A stretch of 64,000 nt of DNA from Deltaproteobacteria bacterium. Its GTDB lineage: Bacteria > Myxococcota_A > Polyangia > JAAYKL01. The position numbers were made by a program, and so were the translations under genes. Positions 18,834 to 27,830 of the stretch are shown one piece after another. The first letter of the stretch is position 1, and every line of letters begins with the position of its first letter. The notes under the pieces were generated by a model. The model had not been told where the DNA came from and made no database searches. It was given only the letters and a program-made list of their open reading frames with translations. Location: NCBI GenBank assembly GCA_016936575.1, contig JAFGXQ010000052.1:1-64000 (forward strand), written 5' to 3'.

Positions 18834-19624
18834 TGTGTATGTCCCCCACTTGAAAACACAACCGTCTCCACGAATTCATCAAACAGGTCGGGACAAGAGA
18901 CAATCGCACCGGTGGCGTTCAGGTCAAACGGGGTTCCGGTGTGACTCAGAATTCGCCCGCCCGCTTCGGTGAGTATCAACGCGCCTGCAGCAAAATCCCA
19001 CGGTTTGAGGCTGTATTCAAAATAGCCGTCAAGCCGGCCGCACGCCACCCAGCAAAAATCCAACGCCGCGCTGCCCAACCGGCGGAGCCCACGCATATTC
19101 GCTTCAAATAAACGCTGCACCGCGGCCAGTGTCGCCCGCATCAGCGGCCCCCGTTCGTAGGCAAACCCGGTGCAGATGATCGATTGATTCACCGCTGCTT
19201 TATTTGACACAGAAATGGGCGCCCCGTTTAAAAACGCGCCCTCCCCCTTTATCGCATGAAACATTTCGTCTTTTACCACATCATACACCAGCCCCATCTG
19301 CACTTCGCCCTTTTGCGCGTATGCAATCGATACAGAAAAATGAGGAATCTTATTGGCGAAATTGGTGGTTCCATCAAGGGGATCAACAATCCACACATGG
19401 TCGCTGAACAGCGATGCCCGCTCCAGCGACTCCTCCGCATAAATACCGTGAGTCGGAAACGCCGATTCGATATGCTCTTTAATTATTCTTTCAGCGGCCA
19501 CATCCGCCTGCGTCACCAAATCGTTTATCGCTTTGAAATCAATATTCAGGTGATCCCAATGGGACAGCATTTCTCCGGCTGCCGCCCGCGCGGCACGCAT
19601 CGCGGTTTCTACGATTTGCTGCAT
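18830..19624 (-). CDS. suhB: Inositol-1-monophosphatase family protein
   Basis: A Mg-dependent phosphatase of the inositol monophosphatase/SuhB family. Metal and active-site motifs are YAEES, DPLDGTTNFANKIPHFSVSI and WDFAAGALILTEAGG. I start it at ATG 19624 (MQQIVETAMRAA), 264 aa, the usual family length; a longer frame reaches back into the CAP gene and is not credible. GAGGG precedes the start by about eleven bases. It is the last gene of the guaB-to-suhB run. Substrate and ribosome-related role are not shown by sequence. Confidence 0.93.
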   Translation of the reverse strand: MQQIVETAMRAARAAAGEMLSHWDHLNIDFKAINDLVTQADVAAERIIKEHIESAFPTHGIYAEESLERASLFSDHVWIVDPLDGTTNFANKIPHFSVSIAYAQKGEVQMGLVYDVVKDEMFHAIKGEGAFLNGAPISVSNKAAVNQSIICTGFAYERGPLMRATLAAVQRLFEANMRGLRRLGSAALDFCWVACGRLDGYFEYSLKPWDFAAGALILTEAGGRILSHTGTPFDLNATGAIVSCPDLFDEFVETVVFSSGGHTQ

Positions 19625-19637
19625 AACAAAAATACCC

Positions 19638-20414
19638 TCAATATGGGCGTCGCCCGTTGAAGTTACCGCCGGGGGCATAGTCACACACCGTGATATATCC
19701 GTTACCGGACGCGGAACAATCCACCGTGGCGCAACCGATGCGCAGCGTCTCCGCCCATACCACCTGGGTATAGTGGCCGCAAGTTGAATCACAAGTGTTT
19801 GAATCGTAATGATACTCGTCTACTTCAGAACACCACTGGCTCACAACAATGCTTTCCGGGTCAGGTTCTCCACCGCCCCACTGGGCTGCCATATTCTCTC
19901 CCACATAATCGGTTCCGCCCAACGCCTCATAATCACTGGTGCGGTTTTCATTATGCGCCCAGACACAATTTGAGGCGTAATTGAACGCCACTTGTGCCAG
20001 CAGCGGATCCCAGGTGACATCTGGAATCGGCGTGGTTGGAACCGGCTGGTCGTGAAACGTACCGTCATTGACCGACCGGCGCACCAGATTGTGCGCATTC
20101 ACCATCTGTTCACAATACGACCCAGCAGAACAATCGCAGGTGCTGCCGTCACCGTCACAAACACCGCAGGCATCGGTCACCGCATCGCCGCCAACCACAC
20201 CGTTGCAATCCGTTTCGTCGGCATCGCTGTCAGAATCCGCATCGGTATCGCCATCCGCGTCGGCGTCTGTGTCACCATCGGCGTCGCCGTCACTGTCCGC
20301 ATCGGTATCGCCGTCGGTACCGGTATCATCCCCACTATCATCGCTGCATCCCCACACCATCCACACACCGAACAGCAAACATATAAAAACCATTGTCCAA
20401 CTTCTCGTTTTCAT
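19638..20414 (-). CDS. CAP/SCP (PR-1-like) domain lipoprotein
   Basis: I start it at ATG 20414, after AGGAGAGGTGA. The signal segment ends MVWGC (Cys23); Trp in the lipobox is unusual. Residues about 33-67 are an Asp/Gly/Thr/Ala linker, followed by CGVCDGDGSTC. The CAP domain (about 100-258) shows HNLVRRSVNDG, WAHNENR (His154), GENMAAQWGGG (Glu173) and CGHYTQVVWAETLRIGCA (His214), then CDYAPGGNF. These are the CAP cavity residues. Eight or more Cys suggest disulfides. Bacterial CAP proteins are secreted, with little known of their targets. Confidence 0.9.
   Translation of the reverse strand: MKTRSWTMVFICLLFGVWMVWGCSDDSGDDTGTDGDTDADSDGDADGDTDADADGDTDADSDSDADETDCNGVVGGDAVTDACGVCDGDGSTCDCSAGSYCEQMVNAHNLVRRSVNDGTFHDQPVPTTPIPDVTWDPLLAQVAFNYASNCVWAHNENRTSDYEALGGTDYVGENMAAQWGGGEPDPESIVVSQWCSEVDEYHYDSNTCDSTCGHYTQVVWAETLRIGCATVDCSASGNGYITVCDYAPGGNFNGRRPY
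20214..20318. repeat. Asp/Gly/Thr/Ser-coding repeat linker of the CAP lipoprotein
   Basis: About 35 codons alternate Asp with Gly, Thr, Ala or Ser on the minus strand. Gly is used here (DGDTDAD), unlike the Ser/Thr-only linkers elsewhere. The pattern is close to D-x-D-x-D-G calcium loops, so metal binding is possible but unproven. Confidence 0.8.
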
Positions 20415-20480
20415 GAAGTCACCTCTCCTTTGAAACGTTTGTACTAGAATACCACATTTCGCACGCCCTCCATAAAACAA

Positions 20481-21821
20481 TCAGAAGGTCGCTTGCAGGC
20501 TCGCTTCGCAAACATCGAACAGGTCTGCAATCTGAGATACGGTTACCGTGAGGGGCAACGCGAAATACACCACATTTCCGAGGGGACGAAGCAGCGCACC
20601 TCGCTTTCGGGCTTCTGCATAGAACCGCCACCCCGCGTCACTTAAATACCCGCCGCTTTTATTTTGCGAGCGAGGATCAATCAACGTAAACGCGGAAATA
20701 ATTCCGGTTTGTCGCGCGTCATTCACCCAGGGGTGGGCAGACAACCGCTCAAGGCCGGCAGCAATCGCGGCTGCTTTTGACGGCAATGATTCCAACAATT
20801 TCTCATCATCGAACACCTGCAGTGTGGCATTGGCAACCGCGCAACCGAGCGGGTTTCCGGTGAACGAATGACCGTACCAGAGTGTTTTTTCAGCACTTCC
20901 CAAAAACGCATCAAAAATCCGCTGTGTTGTAATCGTGGCGGCCATCGGCAGCTCTCCCCCGGAAAACCCTTTGGCCAACGTGACAATATCGGCTTCAATT
21001 CCGGCCTGTGTATGCGCCAGAAAAGATCCGGTGCGACCGTAGCCGGTAAACACTTCATCGCAAATCAACAGAATATCCAGTGTTGAGCACAGCGCACGCA
21101 ACGAGGCAAGATACTTCGGCGGATACATCAGCATGCCGGCCGCCCCCTGGACCAGCGGCTCCACGATAATTGCCGCGACCTCATCGTGCTTCCGTTCCAG
21201 TAAATCTGCCGCCACTTGAAACGCCCGCTCATACCAGGGGGTGTCACCAGTGAAATCAGCATCCGGCTGTCCGGGAGACGGCAGGACAATCCGATCGAAG
21301 ATGAGGTCCCCCAATGCGGTATGAAACACTTCCACCCCAGAGACCGACGCGCATGCCAGGGTCTCCCCATGAAACGCACCGCTGAGCGTGACGAACCGTT
21401 TTTTTTCATTCCTCCCCACGTTCTTCCAATACTGGTACGCCATGCGCACCGCCACTTCCACCGCGGTGGAACCGTCATCAGAAAAAAATATTTTTGCGAA
21501 CGACGGACCGCACCGAGGCAATAGATTTGCAGCACACTGCGCCGCCGGCTCATGGGTGGTGCCGGCAAACGAACAATTCACCATCGTCTGCGTGCGCTCA
21601 ACTATGGCGCTCATCAGCGTGGGATGATTGTGCCCTACAATCGATGTCCACCACGACCCGTTGCCGTCCATGTAACGGGTTCCGTCTTTGTCGTACAGAT
21701 AAAACCCTTCCGCCCGCTCCACCACCACCGGATTCGTGTTCTCAATATAATTCTGCATCTCGGTGTACGGATGCCATATGTATTTTTTGTCGATTTCAAC
21801 AATCTGTGTTCGGTTCATCAT
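20481..21821 (-). CDS. bioA: Adenosylmethionine-8-amino-7-oxononanoate aminotransferase
   Basis: PLP-dependent transaminase of biotin synthesis that makes 7,8-diaminopelargonate using S-adenosylmethionine. It has WHPYTEMQNY (16-25), the substrate residues GNGSWWTSIVGHNHP, ICDEVFTGYGRTG with Asp255 for the PLP ring, and LAKGFSGGELP with the Schiff-base Lys284. Length 446 aa fits. It begins at the base after the xseA stop, so the two are translationally linked. No other biotin gene is nearby. Confidence 0.95.
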   Translation of the reverse strand: MMNRTQIVEIDKKYIWHPYTEMQNYIENTNPVVVERAEGFYLYDKDGTRYMDGNGSWWTSIVGHNHPTLMSAIVERTQTMVNCSFAGTTHEPAAQCAANLLPRCGPSFAKIFFSDDGSTAVEVAVRMAYQYWKNVGRNEKKRFVTLSGAFHGETLACASVSGVEVFHTALGDLIFDRIVLPSPGQPDADFTGDTPWYERAFQVAADLLERKHDEVAAIIVEPLVQGAAGMLMYPPKYLASLRALCSTLDILLICDEVFTGYGRTGSFLAHTQAGIEADIVTLAKGFSGGELPMAATITTQRIFDAFLGSAEKTLWYGHSFTGNPLGCAVANATLQVFDDEKLLESLPSKAAAIAAGLERLSAHPWVNDARQTGIISAFTLIDPRSQNKSGGYLSDAGWRFYAEARKRGALLRPLGNVVYFALPLTVTVSQIADLFDVCEASLQATF

Positions 21822-23246
21822 TCACTTCGATTCATCTGTTCTGGAGGTTCTATCCACCGTGGCTCCCAGCGTTCCATCAGTAAATATCACTTCAATTCGC
21901 TCCCCCTCTGATACAGCTTCCACCGACTTGACAATTTTCTGGTTTTCATCCCGCACTATCGAATATCCCCTGCGCAGACTGGCCAGGGGACTCAACGCAT
22001 CCAACGAGGCCATCAACCGCCCCAGATCGCCCCTTGCCTGAGCGATGGTGGGACGAGGCCATTCAAACAGACCGGAAGACGCCGTTACCAAATCTGCCCG
22101 ACTCCGCTGCAACGCGGGTTTGGGCCATCGGTACAGTCCTTCAGACGCAGCCATTAAATCGCCTTTTCGGCTTTGAACCGCGGTATCTGAAAATCGCATC
22201 AATCGATGGGTCAAATCGTCGAGCCGCTTTTGACGGGGCGATACGGCCGCATTCTTCCACCCCGTGAAAAACGCGCGAAATGAAGATAGTCGTTCCGCCT
22301 GTTTGCGCAACCGAACGCGCGGGTCATGGGCGGTCAGTCTCCCCCGGGTGACCGACTGCTGCTGTTTGGCCAACGTCAACTGAGACTTCACCGCCATCCA
22401 CAACCGCTGCTTCAATTCCTGCAACCTGTCCTGATAATCGTCTAGTCGGGGAACCACCAGCTCCGCCGCCTCGGAGGGCGTCGCCGCGCGCCGATCCGCT
22501 GCCAGCTCCGCCAAACTGGTATCCACTTCATGACCGACCGCGCACACCACCGGAACCGGTGACTCCGCCACTGCGCGCACCACCGCTTCGTCATTGAAAG
22601 CATCCAGGTCTTCCGACGAACCACCGCCGCGTCCCACAATCAACACATCCACTCGGCCGCTGGTCGACAAAAAACGCACCGCGTCGGCGATTTCCCGAGC
22701 CGCCGATTCCCCCTGCACAGAGGCATGCGCGAGCAACAGATGGGTGGGAAACCGTCTGGATGCAACGGTGATAATATCTTGCAATGCGGCCCCCGTGCGG
22801 CTGGTCACCACCCCCACGCATGATGGACAACCGGGCAGCATTCGCTTTTTTTCGGGAGCAAACAACCCTTCTTTCAGCAACCGCTCCTTCAATTCGGCCA
22901 GCGCGCGCGCTTTGGCACCTTCTCCGGAATCCTCAATGCGTTCCGCCACAAACTGATACCGGCCCCCAAGCTCATACAGGGTAACGCGCCCGAAACACCG
23001 CAGCAGTGCACCTTCCTGAATTCGACGACCGTACCGAACCGCCATTCCGCGCCACATCACGGCATCCACGGTTGCCTTTTTTCCCGGGTCAATCAGCTTG
23101 AAATATACATGACCGGAGCCGGCAAATGTCACCGACGTGACTTCGGCTTCAAGCCAAATGCCGCCCCAGGTGCGCTCCAATGCATTCTTCACCTGCTTAT
23201 TCAGTGAGGATACCGTGTAGATTGAATCGGGGGCGCCCGTGTTCAT
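21822..23246 (-). CDS. xseA: Exodeoxyribonuclease VII large subunit
   Basis: Catalytic subunit of ExoVII, which degrades single-stranded DNA into oligonucleotides. An N-terminal OB fold (about 5-105; WLEAEVTSV, GHVYFKL) is followed by the catalytic region with VGVVTSRTGAALQDI, VGRGGGSSEDLDAFNDE and GHEVDTSLAE, then a long helical segment rich in Arg and Leu (about 280-420). Length 474 aa is normal. The small subunit gene xseB is not in the window. It lies between a PEGA-like lipoprotein gene and bioA. Confidence 0.96.
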   Translation of the reverse strand: MNTGAPDSIYTVSSLNKQVKNALERTWGGIWLEAEVTSVTFAGSGHVYFKLIDPGKKATVDAVMWRGMAVRYGRRIQEGALLRCFGRVTLYELGGRYQFVAERIEDSGEGAKARALAELKERLLKEGLFAPEKKRMLPGCPSCVGVVTSRTGAALQDIITVASRRFPTHLLLAHASVQGESAAREIADAVRFLSTSGRVDVLIVGRGGGSSEDLDAFNDEAVVRAVAESPVPVVCAVGHEVDTSLAELAADRRAATPSEAAELVVPRLDDYQDRLQELKQRLWMAVKSQLTLAKQQQSVTRGRLTAHDPRVRLRKQAERLSSFRAFFTGWKNAAVSPRQKRLDDLTHRLMRFSDTAVQSRKGDLMAASEGLYRWPKPALQRSRADLVTASSGLFEWPRPTIAQARGDLGRLMASLDALSPLASLRRGYSIVRDENQKIVKSVEAVSEGERIEVIFTDGTLGATVDRTSRTDESK

Positions 23247-23264
23247 AAACCGCCTTCGCTTCTG

Positions 23265-23648
23265 CTACCTGGGAATCGGTGTCAGGGAAAACTCCACAAT
23301 CTGAAGTTCATCCTGCACCACGGTAATCAGCCGGTACTCTTTGAAAAAACCGTCCTGGTACACAACGACCCGATGTTCTCCGGGTTTGAGCAGCACGCCG
23401 GTCTCTTCGAACATTCCAATAGGCCCGAGTCGTGTTTCGTTGATTTCAAGAATCGCATCCGGCGCATTACTCTTGAATCGCACGGTGCCGCGCGGACCCG
23501 CGTCGGGCATGGTGGAGCCATAACAGGCGCTGAACACAAAAGACAATAGAATAGTCAATAGAAGGGACGTGCGTGTTTCGCGGTGTAAGGGCATTTCGCG
23601 ATGCAAGGGCGTTTCGCGAAACGCCGCTACGTGTTCATTGGTGTACAT
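23265..23648 (-). CDS. Small PEGA-like lipoprotein
   Basis: 127 aa. The start at 23648 is two bases after the guaB stop and eight or nine bases after GGAACC. The signal segment (about 28-42) ends VFSAC. The rest reads as a PEGA-type beta domain (DAILEINETRLGPIG, then LLKPGEHRVVVYQDGFFKEY). The first 26 residues include PLHREM and PLHRET repeats coded by an 18-bp DNA repeat, so an inner start at ATG 23594 is also possible. Unknown function; likely envelope. Confidence 0.75.
   Translation of the reverse strand: MYTNEHVAAFRETPLHREMPLHRETRTSLLLTILLSFVFSACYGSTMPDAGPRGTVRFKSNAPDAILEINETRLGPIGMFEETGVLLKPGEHRVVVYQDGFFKEYRLITVVQDELQIVEFSLTPIPR
23575..23628. repeat. Three 18-bp repeats ending in an 18-bp perfect palindrome
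   Basis: Units at 23575-23592 and 23593-23610 differ at three positions (GTTTCGCGGTGTAAGGGC and ATTTCGCGATGCAAGGGC). A third unit shares the TTTCGCG core and diverges after it. GGCGTTTCGCGAAACGCC (23608-23625) is a perfect palindrome. The block sits just after the guaB stop, inside the 5' end of the lipoprotein gene. Confidence 0.8.
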
Positions 23649-23650
23649 AC

Positions 23651-25187
<1,537 letters not shown>

Positions 25188-25210
25188 GCGAGGTTCGTTT
25201 TTTTGTCGAC

Positions 25211-25822
25211 TCAGGGAATCGAAACCCCGTCTTCGAGAACACCGATAGAAAAAATTTCCAGAATATCGGTTGCCTGCTGACGAATCTCCCGCTCCGAGTC
25301 CAGGCTGTATTCGCTATCCAACAACGCGTGAAGCACCTCTTTCACCGCACCGAGCACCGCCAGTGCGGCAATCCGGGTATTCACTCGCCGCACCAGATTC
25401 ATCTGTTGCCCCAAAGTAAGCGAATTCTCAATGGCTTCCAGAATTTCACGGTAAAAATCCTGCAACTTGTCGTCAATTTCCCTATCCAACCCCACCGCGC
25501 CACGCAGCAGAATTGACAACATGTGACGTTCCTCGCAAAGAAGCACAAACACCCGAACCAGATTGTCAACCAGTTGCTCTTTGGGCGAACGCGCGGCTTC
25601 GTGCACCTCAACTGTCTCGATACAGCTGGTCAGTCGCAGCAGCAAACTATCAACCAACTCCTCGAAGAGCTTTCGTTTATTGGCAAAATACAGATAAAAC
25701 GTTCCGCGCGCCACATCTGCAGAAGAAACAATATCTGAAACAGATGTGTTATAATACCCGCGATCACCGAACAATCGAGCCGCGTGTTCCAACAGCTGGG
25801 TGCGCCGTTCTCTGGGTTCCAT
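25211..25822 (-). CDS. TetR-family transcriptional regulator
   Basis: 203 aa from ATG 25822, with AGAGG six bases upstream; the longer frame to 26020 has no family character. The N-terminal helix-turn-helix is typical: LLEHAARLFGDRGYYNTSVSDI, then ADVARGTFYLYFANKRKLFEEL. The C-terminal ligand domain is all-helical and not diagnostic. It lies upstream of guaB on the same strand and divergent from the gene at 26152. The palindromes between are candidate operators. Confidence 0.92.
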   Translation of the reverse strand: MEPRERRTQLLEHAARLFGDRGYYNTSVSDIVSSADVARGTFYLYFANKRKLFEELVDSLLLRLTSCIETVEVHEAARSPKEQLVDNLVRVFVLLCEERHMLSILLRGAVGLDREIDDKLQDFYREILEAIENSLTLGQQMNLVRRVNTRIAALAVLGAVKEVLHALLDSEYSLDSEREIRQQATDILEIFSIGVLEDGVSIP

Positions 25823-25984
25823 TTTCGCCTCTCTTATCCACCGGGACTGACACCGCAATATCACAATCACCAAAAACGGATATAAGTCGGTTCCGTATCT
25901 TCCGCCAGACCGTTCTGCCGGCTTGGCGCGGCCGGGGATAAACCCCGTCACTTCTAGATTTTTCCTTTTCGATATACAACTATT

Positions 25985-26080
25985 CGGTTGCCCCGCATCA
26001 GCCACTCTATCGCCCGGCAACCGGGTTCAAATATGAAATAATTCTATGTTTTCATATTATTAATGCTTCTAGCAAGAAGC
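25985..26080. promoter_or_regulatory. Palindrome cluster between the tetR-type gene and the divergent gene
   Basis: The 329-base divergent region (25823-26151) holds three inverted repeats. CGGTTGCC (25985-25992) pairs with GGCAACCG (26016-26023). AATATGAAA (26030-26038) pairs with TTTCATATT (26050-26058). GCTTCT (26065-26070) pairs with AGAAGC (26075-26080) across a four-base loop. The second, with nine-base arms and an eleven-base spacer, best resembles a dimeric repressor site. Which protein binds is unknown. Confidence 0.5.
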
Positions 26081-26151
26081 AGTGTATATTAAAAGCTGGA
26101 TTTTACGATTTTGCCCCTGCCGACTTTCCCTACTGGAAGAAAAAGCACGGG

Positions 26152-27732
26152 GTGATAGCGAAACAGATGACAGAAACCAAAGCCAAATCGGAACAATCAC
26201 AACCCGTTAAAGATACATGGGAAGATTTAGACCCCGCCCGCGAGTCCAACAGCGGTCTGCGCACAGAATCTATTGTATTACCAATGATTCAGGGACTGAA
26301 AGTGCTGGTTGTGGGCGAAAACAAGAAACGTCGGGACCTCCTGGCGCGCGCGCTGAAAAAACATCAGGTGCAGGCATTTGCCACGACCCCCGACGAACAC
26401 GGGTATCGGGCCGCGCTGAAATTTCATCCCGATGTGGCCATTTCAGAAGTTGCCAAACCGGGTGATCCGGGCTGGTGGCTGGTGAAGCGGTTTCATCGTC
26501 ATCCCGCGCTGAAATGGACCCCCGCGCTGCTTATGAAGTGGTGGCAGGAAAAAAACGGCAAAGAAATCATTCAGATGGAAAACGTATTCGAACGGCTGGG
26601 AGAAGCGCTGACGCCCATTCGCCTGCTGGAAGAACGCATTGACGCAGGTCGAAAGCTGAACGATAGAGTGGAAACCACCGGCATGCAATCGGTGATTTCA
26701 GTGTTGTCGATTGCCGGAATCAGCGGAACGTTGTCGGTGAATGACTCTTGGAATATTTTTGAAGTCGACATGGTGAACGGCAGTGTACGATCTATCGTGC
26801 GCAAAGGGGTGGACGGAAAAGAAGACCTGGGCCACCCTGCGTTTCTTCAACTTTTACTTACCGACAGTGGCCATTGGACTTTCCGCACCCATGATTCCGC
26901 CCCCAGACCAAAGAATGTGTTCCTACCGATTGACGGCTTATACGAATGGGCCCGAGGCAAACTGAACCTACTGTTCGGGCCTGACGTTCGCATGGAAAAC
27001 TCCCAGCTGCTCGACAATCTTCATGTGGATCGTTCCATGTTTCACGACGTGGCCAGCACCTTCACCGGCCTGGGCAGAGACCTGCTGGAAGGCATTGCCG
27101 CCGGTGCATCTGAATCAGAATTGAACACCATCGTCGGCGACAAAAAAGAGCGGATAGATGCGGAACAGGCAATGATTTCATTGGTACGTTGCGGCGCTAT
27201 CCACTTAAAGGAGCGGGGAAATCAACTAAGCAATGACGAACTGAAGGCCGCCAAACGCGTGGCATATGTTCTGGATTGGATTGCAAAGGACCACCAGACC
27301 GAAGAGCAACCGGCCATTTCGGACTCGGTCCCCGCCAAAAAGAAAACCACCGGTTTCTACAGCTTTTCGAACGTCAGTACCGACCAGGTGGCCAAAGAAG
27401 CCCAGAAGTACACTGCGCGAAAAGACCGCAGCGATACCGTTGATTTGAGCACTGAAGATTCATGGGACCCCGAAAAAGAACTGGAGGAAAGTGACGTATC
27501 GTGGCGCCGGCAATTCGGGGACGAACCGGAAAAACGGATCAGCAAGTTCTTGGGAGTAACCCCGCATGATTCCCTCGCACCGGGGCCGTCCCCGGAAGAA
27601 CGCAGCAAACTGCAGATGTGGGTGGCCATTGTCATTGCGGTATTGCTGGGCGCCCTTCTTATATCCGGGCTGGTCATCATCGGGTCCAATAATACGCAGG
27701 TCGATGATTACGATGCAGATCCGGATCGTTGA
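26152..27732 (+). CDS. Pseudo-receiver plus DUF4388-like protein with C-terminal TM anchor
   Basis: Residues about 48-165 read as a receiver-like fold (LKVLVVGENKKRRDLLARAL, then FHPDVAISE, then LLMKWW), but the phospho-acceptor Asp position is occupied by Ser/Glu, so it is probably not phosphorylated. Residues about 170-300 match the DUF4388/PatA N-terminal style (GISGTLSVNDSWNIFEVDMVNG), which often sits beside response regulators in this bacterial group. A single TM (about 489-510) near the C-terminus makes it a tail-anchored protein. Start is GTG 26152 or ATG 26167. The hybrid kinase gene follows. Confidence 0.65.
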   Translation: MIAKQMTETKAKSEQSQPVKDTWEDLDPARESNSGLRTESIVLPMIQGLKVLVVGENKKRRDLLARALKKHQVQAFATTPDEHGYRAALKFHPDVAISEVAKPGDPGWWLVKRFHRHPALKWTPALLMKWWQEKNGKEIIQMENVFERLGEALTPIRLLEERIDAGRKLNDRVETTGMQSVISVLSIAGISGTLSVNDSWNIFEVDMVNGSVRSIVRKGVDGKEDLGHPAFLQLLLTDSGHWTFRTHDSAPRPKNVFLPIDGLYEWARGKLNLLFGPDVRMENSQLLDNLHVDRSMFHDVASTFTGLGRDLLEGIAAGASESELNTIVGDKKERIDAEQAMISLVRCGAIHLKERGNQLSNDELKAAKRVAYVLDWIAKDHQTEEQPAISDSVPAKKKTTGFYSFSNVSTDQVAKEAQKYTARKDRSDTVDLSTEDSWDPEKELEESDVSWRRQFGDEPEKRISKFLGVTPHDSLAPGPSPEERSKLQMWVAIVIAVLLGALLISGLVIIGSNNTQVDDYDADPDR

Positions 27733-27830
27733 AAACCGCTGATTGTTTGCGTTCGCTTGGAACCGGCTTGAACCCTAAATTTTTCGCCTTATACTAACTG
27801 GTAACCAACAATTGAAAAGGTTGCATAGAC

